In this document: piece after piece, positions 1 through 5,788 of the stretch
How the letters are laid out: each line of letters begins with the position of its first letter
Position numbering within the stretch: position 1 is the first letter of the stretch
Assembly: GCA_030666885.1 (NCBI GenBank)
Contig: DAOUWY010000136.1
Span: 1-5,842, forward strand
Direction of reading: 5' to 3'
DNA length: 5,842 nucleotides
DNA from: Methanosarcinales archaeon
GTDB taxonomy: Archaea > Halobacteriota > Methanosarcinia > Methanosarcinales > Methanocomedenaceae
Program-made: the position numbers and the translations under genes
The notes under the pieces: generated by a model
The model's input: only the letters and a program-made list of their open reading frames with translations
Databases searched by the model: none
What the model was told of the DNA's origin: nothing

Positions 1-340
1 ATGTAGATCTGCAAACTTATATGTCGGGGGAATTACAATGCAGTACACAAAATGTGAAATTTACATCGGATTGGAATGGCTTAGATTTGATAAAAGGAGG
101 GGCAAGCCCCATAGTTGTTGACATGTGTCCCTATTTTTGATTTTTACAAGGTGTTTTCAAGGGCTTTGGGTGAGAGGGAGGATGGGGTAGGTGAAACTTA
201 GAATGGGAATTTTCACAAGGTCAGATACAGTTGAATGCTAAAAATCAAAACTTGTGTGAAATATTATGCACAGATATGAAAATTTATTAATCCACGAGTG
301 TTTTGGGACAGCCTGTAAAAATTACATTTTCCAAATTGGG
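1..340. other. Non-coding stretch downstream of the MBL gene
   Basis: I see no credible gene here on either strand; every frame is short or broken and no domain is recognisable. Visible structures are a small GC-rich palindrome, GGGGCAAGCCCC at 99-110, and a short palindrome TGTAA-AAA-TTACA at 314-326. The second lies 15 bases past the stop codon of the MBL gene on the minus strand and contains a run of five T in that strand, so it could help end transcription, but the signal is weak. The 5' end of the window may cut a neighbouring gene, but nothing shows this. Confidence 0.5.
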
Positions 341-1327
341 TTATCGTTCCAATTCGCTCAGTGCTACAGCCGGACATCCAACCTTGTTCAGGTGTTTGGC
401 CAGCTTTGACGGCCTGTCCCCGCCAGGGTGATATACCAGTGTAGCCCCCGGCTTGAGTCCTGTTACCATATCCACGAGCCTGGTCACATCCATATGGTCG
501 CTAATATTTATGGCAGGGTAGTAGTAGTCCCGCCTGCCTGTGAGTACATATTTCTTCATACTTCCGGGAAGCTTTCCCAGGTCCCATGGCGGTACGATAA
601 CCATACCCTCATGCCTGCCGTTGTACTCCAGTATCTCGGTGAGGGGGCCGCAGTCACCCATAAGGCCTTTGGTCAGGTTATACCCCATCCTGTCCATTGA
701 TATTGCGTCCTGCCAGCCCGCATTGCGAACCAGGCTTACCGCACGCTGTGCTTTACCAAATACGTAGGCTCCAAGAGCTACATTATCCCCTATCACCTGC
801 TCAAGCCCTGCCACATCGTCTTCGAAATAACAGGCCGGGTCGGACGGGTCACCGTAATTTGCCTCCGTTACAAGGAAATCACAATCAGGCAGGTGCGACG
901 AATCCTTTACATCCCCTGTGACCAGTATCCTGGTGCCGCATTTGTTCTTCCATGAAAAGGCAGTTGACCCGATGGTATGGTGGGTATGGTGGGTGGATAC
1001 TTCAATTCCGTTAATGTCAATGGTATCGCCCAGCCTGAACGTCCTGCCTTTGTATTCCCTGTCAAAGCGGATTTCAAGCGCCCTTGCGGTCTCATCCGAG
1101 CAAACTGCACTTGGGGATAACATGGCAGATTTGCCATTATGGTCGGAATGGGCATGGGTAATAAGATATGCATCAGGCTGTACAGGGTCTTTCTTGAATG
1201 TCCGGCTGGTGTCAATGGCAAAAACATGCTCATCGAATGACAGCAATATGTGGGGCCTGTAGTTACCACGGGTATTGGTTAGCCTTATGGGGGATACCCC
1301 CATACTTGCCATTATTGATTGAACCAT
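341..1327 (-). CDS. MBL-fold metallo-hydrolase, SNM1/ligase-associated exonuclease-like
   Basis: This 328-residue protein is a metallo-beta-lactamase-fold enzyme, probably a cytoplasmic nuclease acting on DNA or RNA. The zinc-binding signature HAHSDH is at residues 58-63. A third metal-site histidine fits HTIGS at 117-121, and the bridging aspartate is D139 in TGD. FLVTEANYGDP (151-161), FGKAQR (190-195), SDHMD with H278 and the late VYHPGG with H300 resemble the motifs that follow the MBL core in the SNM1/Artemis, CPSF73 and DNA-ligase-associated exonuclease branch (beta-CASP-like). The length fits that branch better than glyoxalase II. The start is ATG at 1327; the only ribosome-site-like sequence is GGATGAGGGA directly before it, so ATG at 1312 is possible. 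It lies 31 bp behind the thioredoxin gene on the same strand and is probably cotranscribed. The fold is near certain, but the substrate is not known from sequence. Confidence 0.9.
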   Translation of the reverse strand: MVQSIMASMGVSPIRLTNTRGNYRPHILLSFDEHVFAIDTSRTFKKDPVQPDAYLITHAHSDHNGKSAMLSPSAVCSDETARALEIRFDREYKGRTFRLGDTIDINGIEVSTHHTHHTIGSTAFSWKNKCGTRILVTGDVKDSSHLPDCDFLVTEANYGDPSDPACYFEDDVAGLEQVIGDNVALGAYVFGKAQRAVSLVRNAGWQDAISMDRMGYNLTKGLMGDCGPLTEILEYNGRHEGMVIVPPWDLGKLPGSMKKYVLTGRRDYYYPAINISDHMDVTRLVDMVTGLKPGATLVYHPGGDRPSKLAKHLNKVGCPAVALSELER

Positions 1328-1358
1328 TCCCTCATCCCGGTTTGATGGATTCTAAAAC

Positions 1359-1631
1359 TTATTTCAATGCCTCATTCAGGTCCTTTTCCAGCACATCAGG
1401 CCTGGTAACGCCTACATATTTCTTAAAGATCGCTCCATTTTTCTCTATCACAAGAGTAGGCACGGCATGAATACCATATTTGCTTGATGCAGATGCATTT
1501 GAATCCACATCGACCTTCCTGAACTCTACTGAGTTTGCGAATTTTCCCTTTAATTTATTTATGATCGGGTCCTGCATCTTGCAGGGTCCGCACCAATCAG
1601 CATAAAAATCAATCAAGACCACTTTACTCAT
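1359..1631 (-). CDS. Thioredoxin
   Basis: A 90-residue thioredoxin-fold protein with the classic redox site WCGPC at residues 13-17 (C14 and C17) and the cis-proline loop HAVPTL with P58. D8 in the strand before the active site lies where thioredoxins carry the buried aspartate. It should act in the cytoplasm as a dithiol-disulfide reductant. No signal peptide or membrane segment is present. At 90 residues it is at the short end of the family, lacking most of the first strand and helix of E. coli thioredoxin, as is common for small archaeal thioredoxins and glutaredoxin-like proteins; a protein-disulfide oxidoreductase role cannot be excluded. The ATG at 1631 is well supported by AGGTGG upstream. 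It is the first gene of a probable two-gene unit with the MBL-fold gene. The partner reductase is not in the window. Confidence 0.95.
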   Translation of the reverse strand: MSKVVLIDFYADWCGPCKMQDPIINKLKGKFANSVEFRKVDVDSNASASSKYGIHAVPTLVIEKNGAIFKKYVGVTRPDVLEKDLNEALK

Positions 1632-1637
1632 TGTTTT

Positions 1638-1643
1638 CCACCT
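1638..1643 (-). promoter_or_regulatory. Ribosome binding site of the thioredoxin gene
   Basis: AGGTGG on the minus strand, with its last G six bases before ATG 1631. It matches the archaeal anti-Shine-Dalgarno complement (GGAGGTGATC) and fixes the thioredoxin start. Confidence 0.8.
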
Positions 1644-1660
1644 TTTTTTTAAGTTTGGGA

Positions 1661-1668
1661 TAATATAA
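1661..1668 (-). promoter_or_regulatory. Candidate archaeal TATA box for thioredoxin/MBL
   Basis: TTATATTA on the minus strand lies about 33 bases before the thioredoxin ATG. An archaeal start site about 26 bases downstream would fall close to 1638, almost on the ribosome site. The box may therefore be real with a very short leader, or the true promoter may be further up. No convincing BRE is visible next to it. Confidence 0.35.
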
Positions 1669-1676
1669 CAGGCACG

Positions 1677-1882
1677 TCTGGCATTTTTCTTTCAAGCGTC
1701 AGTATATTTCAGAGACTTTTTAATTTATTCTGATCAAGTATGATAAATGGATTATGGTAAAGAAGATTAACCACAGAAAACACAAAGAGCACAGAGCGTT
1801 ATTGTTTTTCTATGTGCACTCTGTGGTTATAAACCGTTCCAGGAAATAATAAAAAGTCTCATATTTCAAATCTGGCATTTTT
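1677..1882. repeat. Nested repeats resembling a small MITE-like insertion
   Basis: An exact 12-bp direct repeat TCTGGCATTTTT sits at 1677-1688 and 1871-1882. Inside it is an 11-bp inverted repeat, GAGACTTTTTA at 1712-1722 and TAAAAAGTCTC at 1850-1860, with AT-rich continuations on the inner side. Inside that is an imperfect 20-bp inverted repeat (1768-1787 with 1810-1829). No reading frame is carried. The order (direct repeats outside, inverted repeats inside, no gene) is what a non-autonomous transposable element with a target duplication would look like. However, the inverted repeats do not abut the direct repeats, so this is a proposal. It fills much of the 388-bp gap between the membrane protein and thioredoxin genes. 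Confidence 0.4.
1768..1829. repeat. Inverted repeat of the AACCACAGA...TCTGTGGTT kind
   Basis: TAACCACAGA at 1768-1777 is mirrored exactly by TCTGTGGTTA at 1820-1829. Allowing four mismatches, the arms extend to 20 bp (16 of 20 paired) around a loop of about 22 bp. The left arm continues into a purine-rich phrase (ACAAAGAGCACAGAG). From memory, CCACAGA/ACACAGAG phrases of this type recur between genes in many environmental bacterial and archaeal genomes; I cannot check this here. It may be the core of the larger nested element or a structured RNA motif. Confidence 0.5.
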
Positions 1883-2019
1883 ACCTTTGTATACATTCTC
1901 CATTCTGTTACCAGTCATGTTATCCAACATTTAAATAGATTATTAACTTTTCACAGCAGGGGGGCTGTACAATATTTCAAAATCCGTAGAAAATGGAATA
2001 AGAATTTTCAGAGATAGCA
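1883..2019. other. Intergenic remainder after the membrane-protein gene
   Basis: This AT-rich stretch lies downstream of the membrane-protein stop codon on the minus strand. It holds a small hairpin, ACAGC at 1953-1957 with GCTGT at 1964-1968 around a G-rich loop, which is not followed by a T run on either strand and so is not a good terminator. No gene is visible. Confidence 0.4.
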
Positions 2020-2442
2020 TTAATGCGGTGATGGGATGTGAAATTTGGAATAAATAATTAATATAGTAAGATACCCTCCGCCTAAATTCATATCATAGTC
2101 AATATTCATTTGAAATAAGAAAGTTCCCATAATTACTACTAACCATAGTGAAAAACCCATTAAAGTGATTTTTGTATCCCTTAGAAAATAAATTTTTTCT
2201 TCGTATTCTGCAAAATTATTGCATAAAATATATTGGCTAGCGAAAAAGAATACTGGAAAAAGACCTGCCATGAGCCAATTATATATTGGATTAATTGTAA
2301 TTGTACTTTTTACTACTTCACTGCCAAAAATTACTTCGCCCTCAGAGTAAAAAATAAAACTGGCAGCTGTTAAAATAAATATCCAACCAAAATATGAAAT
2401 CAATGAAATTATTCCTCCAAGTATAATTCTTATTTGTCTCAT
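2020..2442 (-). CDS. Small multi-pass membrane protein of unknown function
   Basis: I do not recognise this 140-residue protein. It is strongly hydrophobic, with probable membrane helices at about residues 6-31, 56-74 and 93-111 and a shorter apolar stretch at 123-133, so three or four passes. A charged segment with an EEK cluster and an RDTK stretch (about 79-91) lies between the second and third helices. R2 and R5 before helix 1 are compatible with a cytoplasmic N-terminus. There is no cleavable signal peptide and no catalytic motif. The start is supported by GGAG eight bases before ATG 2442. The gene begins 32 bp after the ATPase stop codon on the same strand, so the two are probably cotranscribed. 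Its base composition is very AT-rich, like the ATPase and unlike tyrA or the MBL gene, which suggests the two arrived together. Confidence in it being a gene is good; function is unknown. Confidence 0.7.
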   Translation of the reverse strand: MRQIRIILGGIISLISYFGWIFILTAASFIFYSEGEVIFGSEVVKSTITINPIYNWLMAGLFPVFFFASQYILCNNFAEYEEKIYFLRDTKITLMGFSLWLVVIMGTFLFQMNIDYDMNLGGGYLTILIIYSKFHIPSPH

Positions 2443-2450
2443 GTAACTTT

Positions 2451-2454
2451 CTCC
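2451..2454 (-). promoter_or_regulatory. Ribosome binding site of the membrane-protein gene
   Basis: GGAG on the minus strand, eight bases before ATG 2442, within the 32-bp gap after the ATPase gene. It supports the chosen start and independent translation initiation within a shared transcript. Confidence 0.6.
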
Positions 2455-2474
2455 ATACCATAAAAAAACTCAAT

Positions 2475-3962
2475 TCACAGTGTTTTTAGTGATTTATCTG
2501 TACATACAAGGAAAACAGAAATTGGTATAAACAATATATCTTTGTGAATTTCAAATTGGTTTTTTGTTAGCACAATTGTCATCTTGACTTCAGGGGTCCA
2601 TGTAATTTCCTGCGTATTAACCTCTTCTTTATATTTCACCTCGATTCCAAGATACCCATCACCCTTGTAAATAAAATCTATTTCTTTGCCGGTACGAGTA
2701 GTATAATAGAACCACAAATAAGTATTCCATTCCCTAAGATATGGAATTTCCTTTGTCTGAGCAAGATGGTTTTCCACTATACCTTCAATTAGTACATCCT
2801 TATTTCCTGATACAATTTCCTTGCTGGCAATAAAGCCGTCCTCGCCAGATAATAGAGAATTGATGGTGTAAAAAATGAATGGATTTGAAAAATATATTTT
2901 CTTATCACCTTTAAACCTGGGAGTTTTTTTAGTGAAATCGTAGGAACTCAGCACATCTACCAAAAGGGAGTTCTGAAACAGTTCGAGATACTCGATAATA
3001 GTCTGGTGTACAATGCCGCCTGCACTTTTCCCTAAAGTTGTATAACTATATCTCGTACTGTATTTTGTTGCAATATTTTTCAGGATCTCTTTTGCTGTGG
3101 TTTCACTTCTTCGCAGCTTAGTAATGTCCCCAAGTATAAGCCTGATGAATGTTTCATATATTTTACCATCAATATTCCCGGATTCATGAATATATTTTTG
3201 AGCCAGGTAATCATTCACAACCAGAGGGATACCCCCGGTCAGGATGTATATTTCGAACAGCCAATCAAGTTCCGCTTTATATGGTAAGGCCTTCTTGATT
3301 GTAGAAATGTTAAAATTATCCATATCAATTTTGCTATCTAAAATGGCATCCTTCGATTTTTTCAAGGCATTTGCCAGTTCTTTGGATGTAGTGAATTCTG
3401 CTATTCTTTCGATGGATTGCAGGGCAAAATCCCTGAAACTCAGGGGTTTGAAGTAGTATTCATTACCTTCCACTCTTCTTCCGGGAAGCCGTTCGGTTTT
3501 TTCCTTCAACTTGATAGGATTTGACCCTGTTGCGACTACTATCAACTTATCAATATAATTCCCATCGGCAATGGTTTTTAATTCCAGCACCCAATCCTTT
3601 AGATATGTTATTTCATCCAGAAAAATGTATAATACTGATGATTCCATATTTTGCTGTAGAAAATTTGATACCAGATTATGAAGTTCTTTTCTTGATGAAA
3701 GCCGATCACATGAGATAAATAATATTGTTTGCGGGTCGATGCCTTCATTAAGCAGCCTAAGGATTGTCTGCTTTATATAAGTGGTCTTACCTATCTGCCG
3801 CATACCTCTTATTATGTAAATGTTGCCGCTTTGCAGGTGGATGGGCTTTCTTTTAAATTCTATAAAGGCCTCACTTAGTTCCTTCAAGTGACGGTCATAT
3901 CTATGGAAGTCATTGCCAAACTTCCACCATAGATTTTCCTTTGATAGCTCTTCAAATCTCAC
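2475..3962 (-). CDS. AAA ATPase, AAA_14/DUF4143 family, nuclease-like C-terminus
   Basis: This 495-residue protein has a P-loop GMRQIGKTT (Walker A, residues 53-61) and Walker B IFLDE (113-117, D116 and E117). ATGSNP (144-149) fits a sensor-1 region. LPGRR (159-163) matches the conserved LPGR arginines of the archaeal/bacterial AAA_14-DUF4143 ATPases. Residues about 230-400 fit the helical, winged-helix-containing DUF4143 part. Near the C-terminus, EIDF (427-430) followed by GIEVKYK (439-445) gives a D-x11-E-x-K pattern (D429, E441, K443) like the PD-(D/E)XK nuclease fold. Length fits the family. Members are abundant in archaea, often in variable regions, and their cellular role is mostly unknown. 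The start is GTG 3962; an in-frame TAA lies just upstream, no other initiator fits before the P-loop, and there is no Shine-Dalgarno site, which points to a leaderless message. A palindrome array covers its promoter, and a membrane-protein gene follows. Base composition is AT-rich compared with tyrA. Confidence 0.9.
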   Translation of the reverse strand: MRFEELSKENLWWKFGNDFHRYDRHLKELSEAFIEFKRKPIHLQSGNIYIIRGMRQIGKTTYIKQTILRLLNEGIDPQTILFISCDRLSSRKELHNLVSNFLQQNMESSVLYIFLDEITYLKDWVLELKTIADGNYIDKLIVVATGSNPIKLKEKTERLPGRRVEGNEYYFKPLSFRDFALQSIERIAEFTTSKELANALKKSKDAILDSKIDMDNFNISTIKKALPYKAELDWLFEIYILTGGIPLVVNDYLAQKYIHESGNIDGKIYETFIRLILGDITKLRRSETTAKEILKNIATKYSTRYSYTTLGKSAGGIVHQTIIEYLELFQNSLLVDVLSSYDFTKKTPRFKGDKKIYFSNPFIFYTINSLLSGEDGFIASKEIVSGNKDVLIEGIVENHLAQTKEIPYLREWNTYLWFYYTTRTGKEIDFIYKGDGYLGIEVKYKEEVNTQEITWTPEVKMTIVLTKNQFEIHKDILFIPISVFLVCTDKSLKTL

Positions 3963-4080
3963 ATTTAGTTATTACAATTACCAAATGATAAACATTTTGG
4001 TAATCGTAGTTACCAAAATAATCGATATTTGGTAATCGTAGTTACCAAATTGCATCATTGTAACATTCACAGTTACCACA
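3963..4080 (-). promoter_or_regulatory. 32-bp-periodic palindromic operator-like array before the ATPase gene
   Basis: Two perfect palindromes sit at 3994-4019 (10-bp arms ATTTTGGTAA and TTACCAAAAT) and 4027-4050 (9-bp arms ATTTGGTAA and TTACCAAAT). They share the identical spacer TCGTAG, giving a 22-bp direct repeat at 3996-4017 and 4028-4049. A third, degenerate copy at 3963-3986 has an intact TTACCAAAT and a left arm matching 7 of 9; its centre is again 32 bp away. A fourth half-site, TTACCA, starts at 4073, 31 bp on from the matching half at 4042. The period is close to three turns of DNA, so bound proteins would sit on one face. The innermost copy touches the GTG start. This reads as an operator or iteron array controlling the ATPase unit; the binding protein is not known. 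Confidence 0.75.
3986..3993 (-). promoter_or_regulatory. Candidate TATA box of the ATPase gene
   Basis: GTTTATCA on the minus strand is centred about 27 bases before GTG 3962. That is the usual distance from an archaeal TATA box to the transcription start, and agrees with a leaderless mRNA starting at or next to the GTG. It lies exactly between two palindrome copies, so a protein on the array would block TBP/TFB. The match to a TATA consensus is only moderate. Confidence 0.4.
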
Positions 4081-4091
4081 TCGAACCTGCA

Positions 4092-5423
4092 TTACCTTAA
4101 CGTACACCCTATACCCGACAGCAGGTCATTTACCTTCCGGTGGACATCACCTGCATCCAGGTCACCTCTGATGGTAATCCTGATAGTTACACTGGTACTG
4201 TCGCTGTTAGGGTGAATATAAACATCAATTACTTTAACTGAAACCACCCCGTCCACCTTGGAAATGATATCTTTGATGGTCTCTGGTCTGGCACCGTGTG
4301 GAATAAATGCAGATACGTCGCGACTTGAATGGTCAAGGTTGTTCTTCTTCCATTCAAGCAATTCATCCATTTGCAGCAGGCTGGTATTCTCAATCTTGAG
4401 TTCGACCTCCCTGCCGCTGTGTTCAATAGTCACCATAAGTGGAGTCACCTTCTTGATAATACCTATATGGGTCACTCCAGAATACTGGTGTCTAAGCCCA
4501 CGCTCTTCACCAATGGAATCAATAAGTTCCTGGAATTCCAATATTTTGGTATTGATCAATTTGTCAGAGCGTCCAAGTGCGGCCTGAGTGTCGCCGAAAT
4601 GAACCGCCGATCGCTTTATGATATCAACAAAACCCTGGATATCATTGCTGTTGACCTTATCTGACATGTCCTCGCACACTTTCATGAATGCCTGGTGCAC
4701 AGCCTCTACTTCCGGGTTCATCTGGATCATGGCATAAAGGTACGGGTTCTGGTCCAGTATCCTACCTACAAAGTCCAGCATGATCTCGTAGACCGGGCTC
4801 ATGAACCTGCGGGATGCGGGCACGTCGAAGTCCAGTTCAGCCATGGCGGCACCGATCGAAATGTATGCAAAATGGGTCAAACCCTGCACCACAGCCATCA
4901 TCCGGTCATGTTCCTGCGGAGTTGCCAATTCGATATGGGCACCATGCCCCTCATACAATGAACAAATCACAGGCAGCCAGTGTTCACTTCGCCCTTTAAC
5001 AGGTACCAGTATGAAAATCTGGCCCTGCAGGTCAGTGATGGTGGGACCGAACATGGGGTGGGTGCCAAGTATCTCTACGCCGTCTGGTGCATACTTCTGC
5101 ATAGCATGTACGGGCATGGTCTTGACCGAAGTAATATCCATGAGCAAACTGCCCTGTTTCATTTTCGGTGCAATATCTGCTATCACCTGTTCAGTAAGGT
5201 TAATGGGAACAGAAACCATGACCACATCAGACAGTGCCAACTCTTTGTCCAGGTCATCAGCAAATGGCACGCCAAGTTTTTTGGAGATATCCTTCCTCTT
5301 ATTTGCACCCCAGACCGTTACATCCCATCCATGTTTTTTGTAGAACCGGGTGAACCACTGCCCGGTATCGCCTGTGCCGCCAATGATTAGGATCTTTATA
5401 GTATCTACCGTCATTTTTTTCAC
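4092..5423 (-). CDS. tyrA: Prephenate dehydrogenase with FDX-ACB-like C-terminal domain
   Basis: TyrA converts prephenate to 4-hydroxyphenylpyruvate with NAD(P)+ in tyrosine synthesis. The 443-residue product has a Rossmann fingerprint GGTGDTG at 15-21, the TyrA motif GTHPMFGP at 120-127 (H122 matching the catalytic histidine of bacterial TyrA), and EHDRMMAVVQGLTHF at 171-185. Residues about 186-305 fit the helical dimerisation region. Bacterial catalytic cores end near 280-300 residues, so about 130 more follow. These form a beta-rich piece (316-360), then 366-443, which resembles the ferredoxin-fold anticodon-binding (FDX-ACB) domain of PheRS beta: SRDVSAFIP at its start, IDVYI, VTIRITIR, and a last-residue arginine in IGCTLR. 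After the second strand there is no acidic residue (WGANKRK, 38-44), which may mean NADP+ use. The start is GTG 5423 (GGAAG nine bases upstream) or ATG 5414 (AGTGA five bases upstream); both keep the whole domain. The gene is comparatively GC-rich. Confidence 0.93.
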   Translation of the reverse strand: MKKMTVDTIKILIIGGTGDTGQWFTRFYKKHGWDVTVWGANKRKDISKKLGVPFADDLDKELALSDVVMVSVPINLTEQVIADIAPKMKQGSLLMDITSVKTMPVHAMQKYAPDGVEILGTHPMFGPTITDLQGQIFILVPVKGRSEHWLPVICSLYEGHGAHIELATPQEHDRMMAVVQGLTHFAYISIGAAMAELDFDVPASRRFMSPVYEIMLDFVGRILDQNPYLYAMIQMNPEVEAVHQAFMKVCEDMSDKVNSNDIQGFVDIIKRSAVHFGDTQAALGRSDKLINTKILEFQELIDSIGEERGLRHQYSGVTHIGIIKKVTPLMVTIEHSGREVELKIENTSLLQMDELLEWKKNNLDHSSRDVSAFIPHGARPETIKDIISKVDGVVSVKVIDVYIHPNSDSTSVTIRITIRGDLDAGDVHRKVNDLLSGIGCTLR

Positions 5424-5542
5424 TGTTATTTACTTCCAATTTAGCCTCTGAACTCTTCTTGTCCTTAATATTTTCCTCAAAGTCCTTAGGTTGATTAAAT
5501 TTTAAAGCAGTTGATGCACTGATCAAGTCATTTCTTCCCACT

Positions 5543-5788
5543 TTAAAAGCCACAATGTTTGAAACAGAAACAAAATGCAGTAAAAGGGGTAATAAATGTT
5601 TCACTTGATGGATTCCGGGCTGGATCGGCTATATATTTATCACCTGTTTTCACGGCATCTATCCAGGTGTCCTGTTCAGGGTCATAGAATTTATCATGCC
5701 GCAGCTAATCCGGCGCCATATTTACACCCAGCGTCACATTTACTTCCCAATAAGCAATATCATCCACACCATACTTTGACCCATTGAG
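5543..5788 (-). pseudogene. Decayed coding-like fragment, origin unknown
   Basis: One minus-strand frame gives plausible protein sequence: GVDDIAYWEVNVTLGVNMAPD, then a TAG at 5705-5707, then KFYDPEQDTWIDAVKTGDKY and about 30 more residues to a TAA at 5543-5545. It is bounded upstream by an in-frame TAA at 5789-5791 and has no start codon with a ribosome site. The acidic and aromatic residues and the WEVNVTLG phrase recall archaeal secreted or surface proteins, but I recognise no family. The most likely reading is the remnant of a degraded gene. Coding potential is judged by eye only. Confidence 0.3.
5629..5640 (-). promoter_or_regulatory. TATA-like box upstream of tyrA
   Basis: ATAAATATATAG on the minus strand is a good match to an archaeal TATA box. 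A start site about 26 bases downstream would be near 5608, just before the GTG at 5604 and about 185-195 bases before the tyrA start. It could drive tyrA with a long leader or a short upstream frame, or be left over from the decayed sequence around it. Confidence 0.3.

Noticed and set aside
99..110. GGGGCAAGCCCC palindrome as a terminator
   Set aside because: The stem is short, the loop is two to four bases and no T run follows on either strand.
124..310. TGTCCC at 125-130 and its inverse GGGACA near 304-309 as ends of a small insertion
   Set aside because: Only six bases match and the flanks do not extend the repeat or show a target duplication.
428..1262. Several plus-strand and one minus-strand frames of 74-120 residues over the MBL gene
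   Set aside because: All overlap the metal-binding core of the MBL-fold protein in other frames and show no coherent domain.
1953..1968. ACAGC/GCTGT hairpin as terminator of the cassette
   Set aside because: A five-base stem with no T tract downstream in the direction of transcription.
3994..4050. Repeats considered as a short CRISPR array
   Set aside because: Each unit is an internally palindromic 22-bp core with only about 10 bp between copies, there are too few units, and no cas gene is present; operator or iteron fits better.
4801..5343. A 180-residue open frame on the plus strand opposite tyrA
   Set aside because: It lies wholly antisense to the conserved catalytic part of TyrA, has no ribosome site or recognisable domain, and is the kind of shadow a GC-rich gene produces.
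5299..5423. Extension of the upstream open frame as a separate gene overlapping tyrA
   Set aside because: The last 36 or so residues lie over the Rossmann fold in another frame and read as low-quality sequence (HWRHRRYRAVVH), so a 101-residue protein is not supported as a gene.
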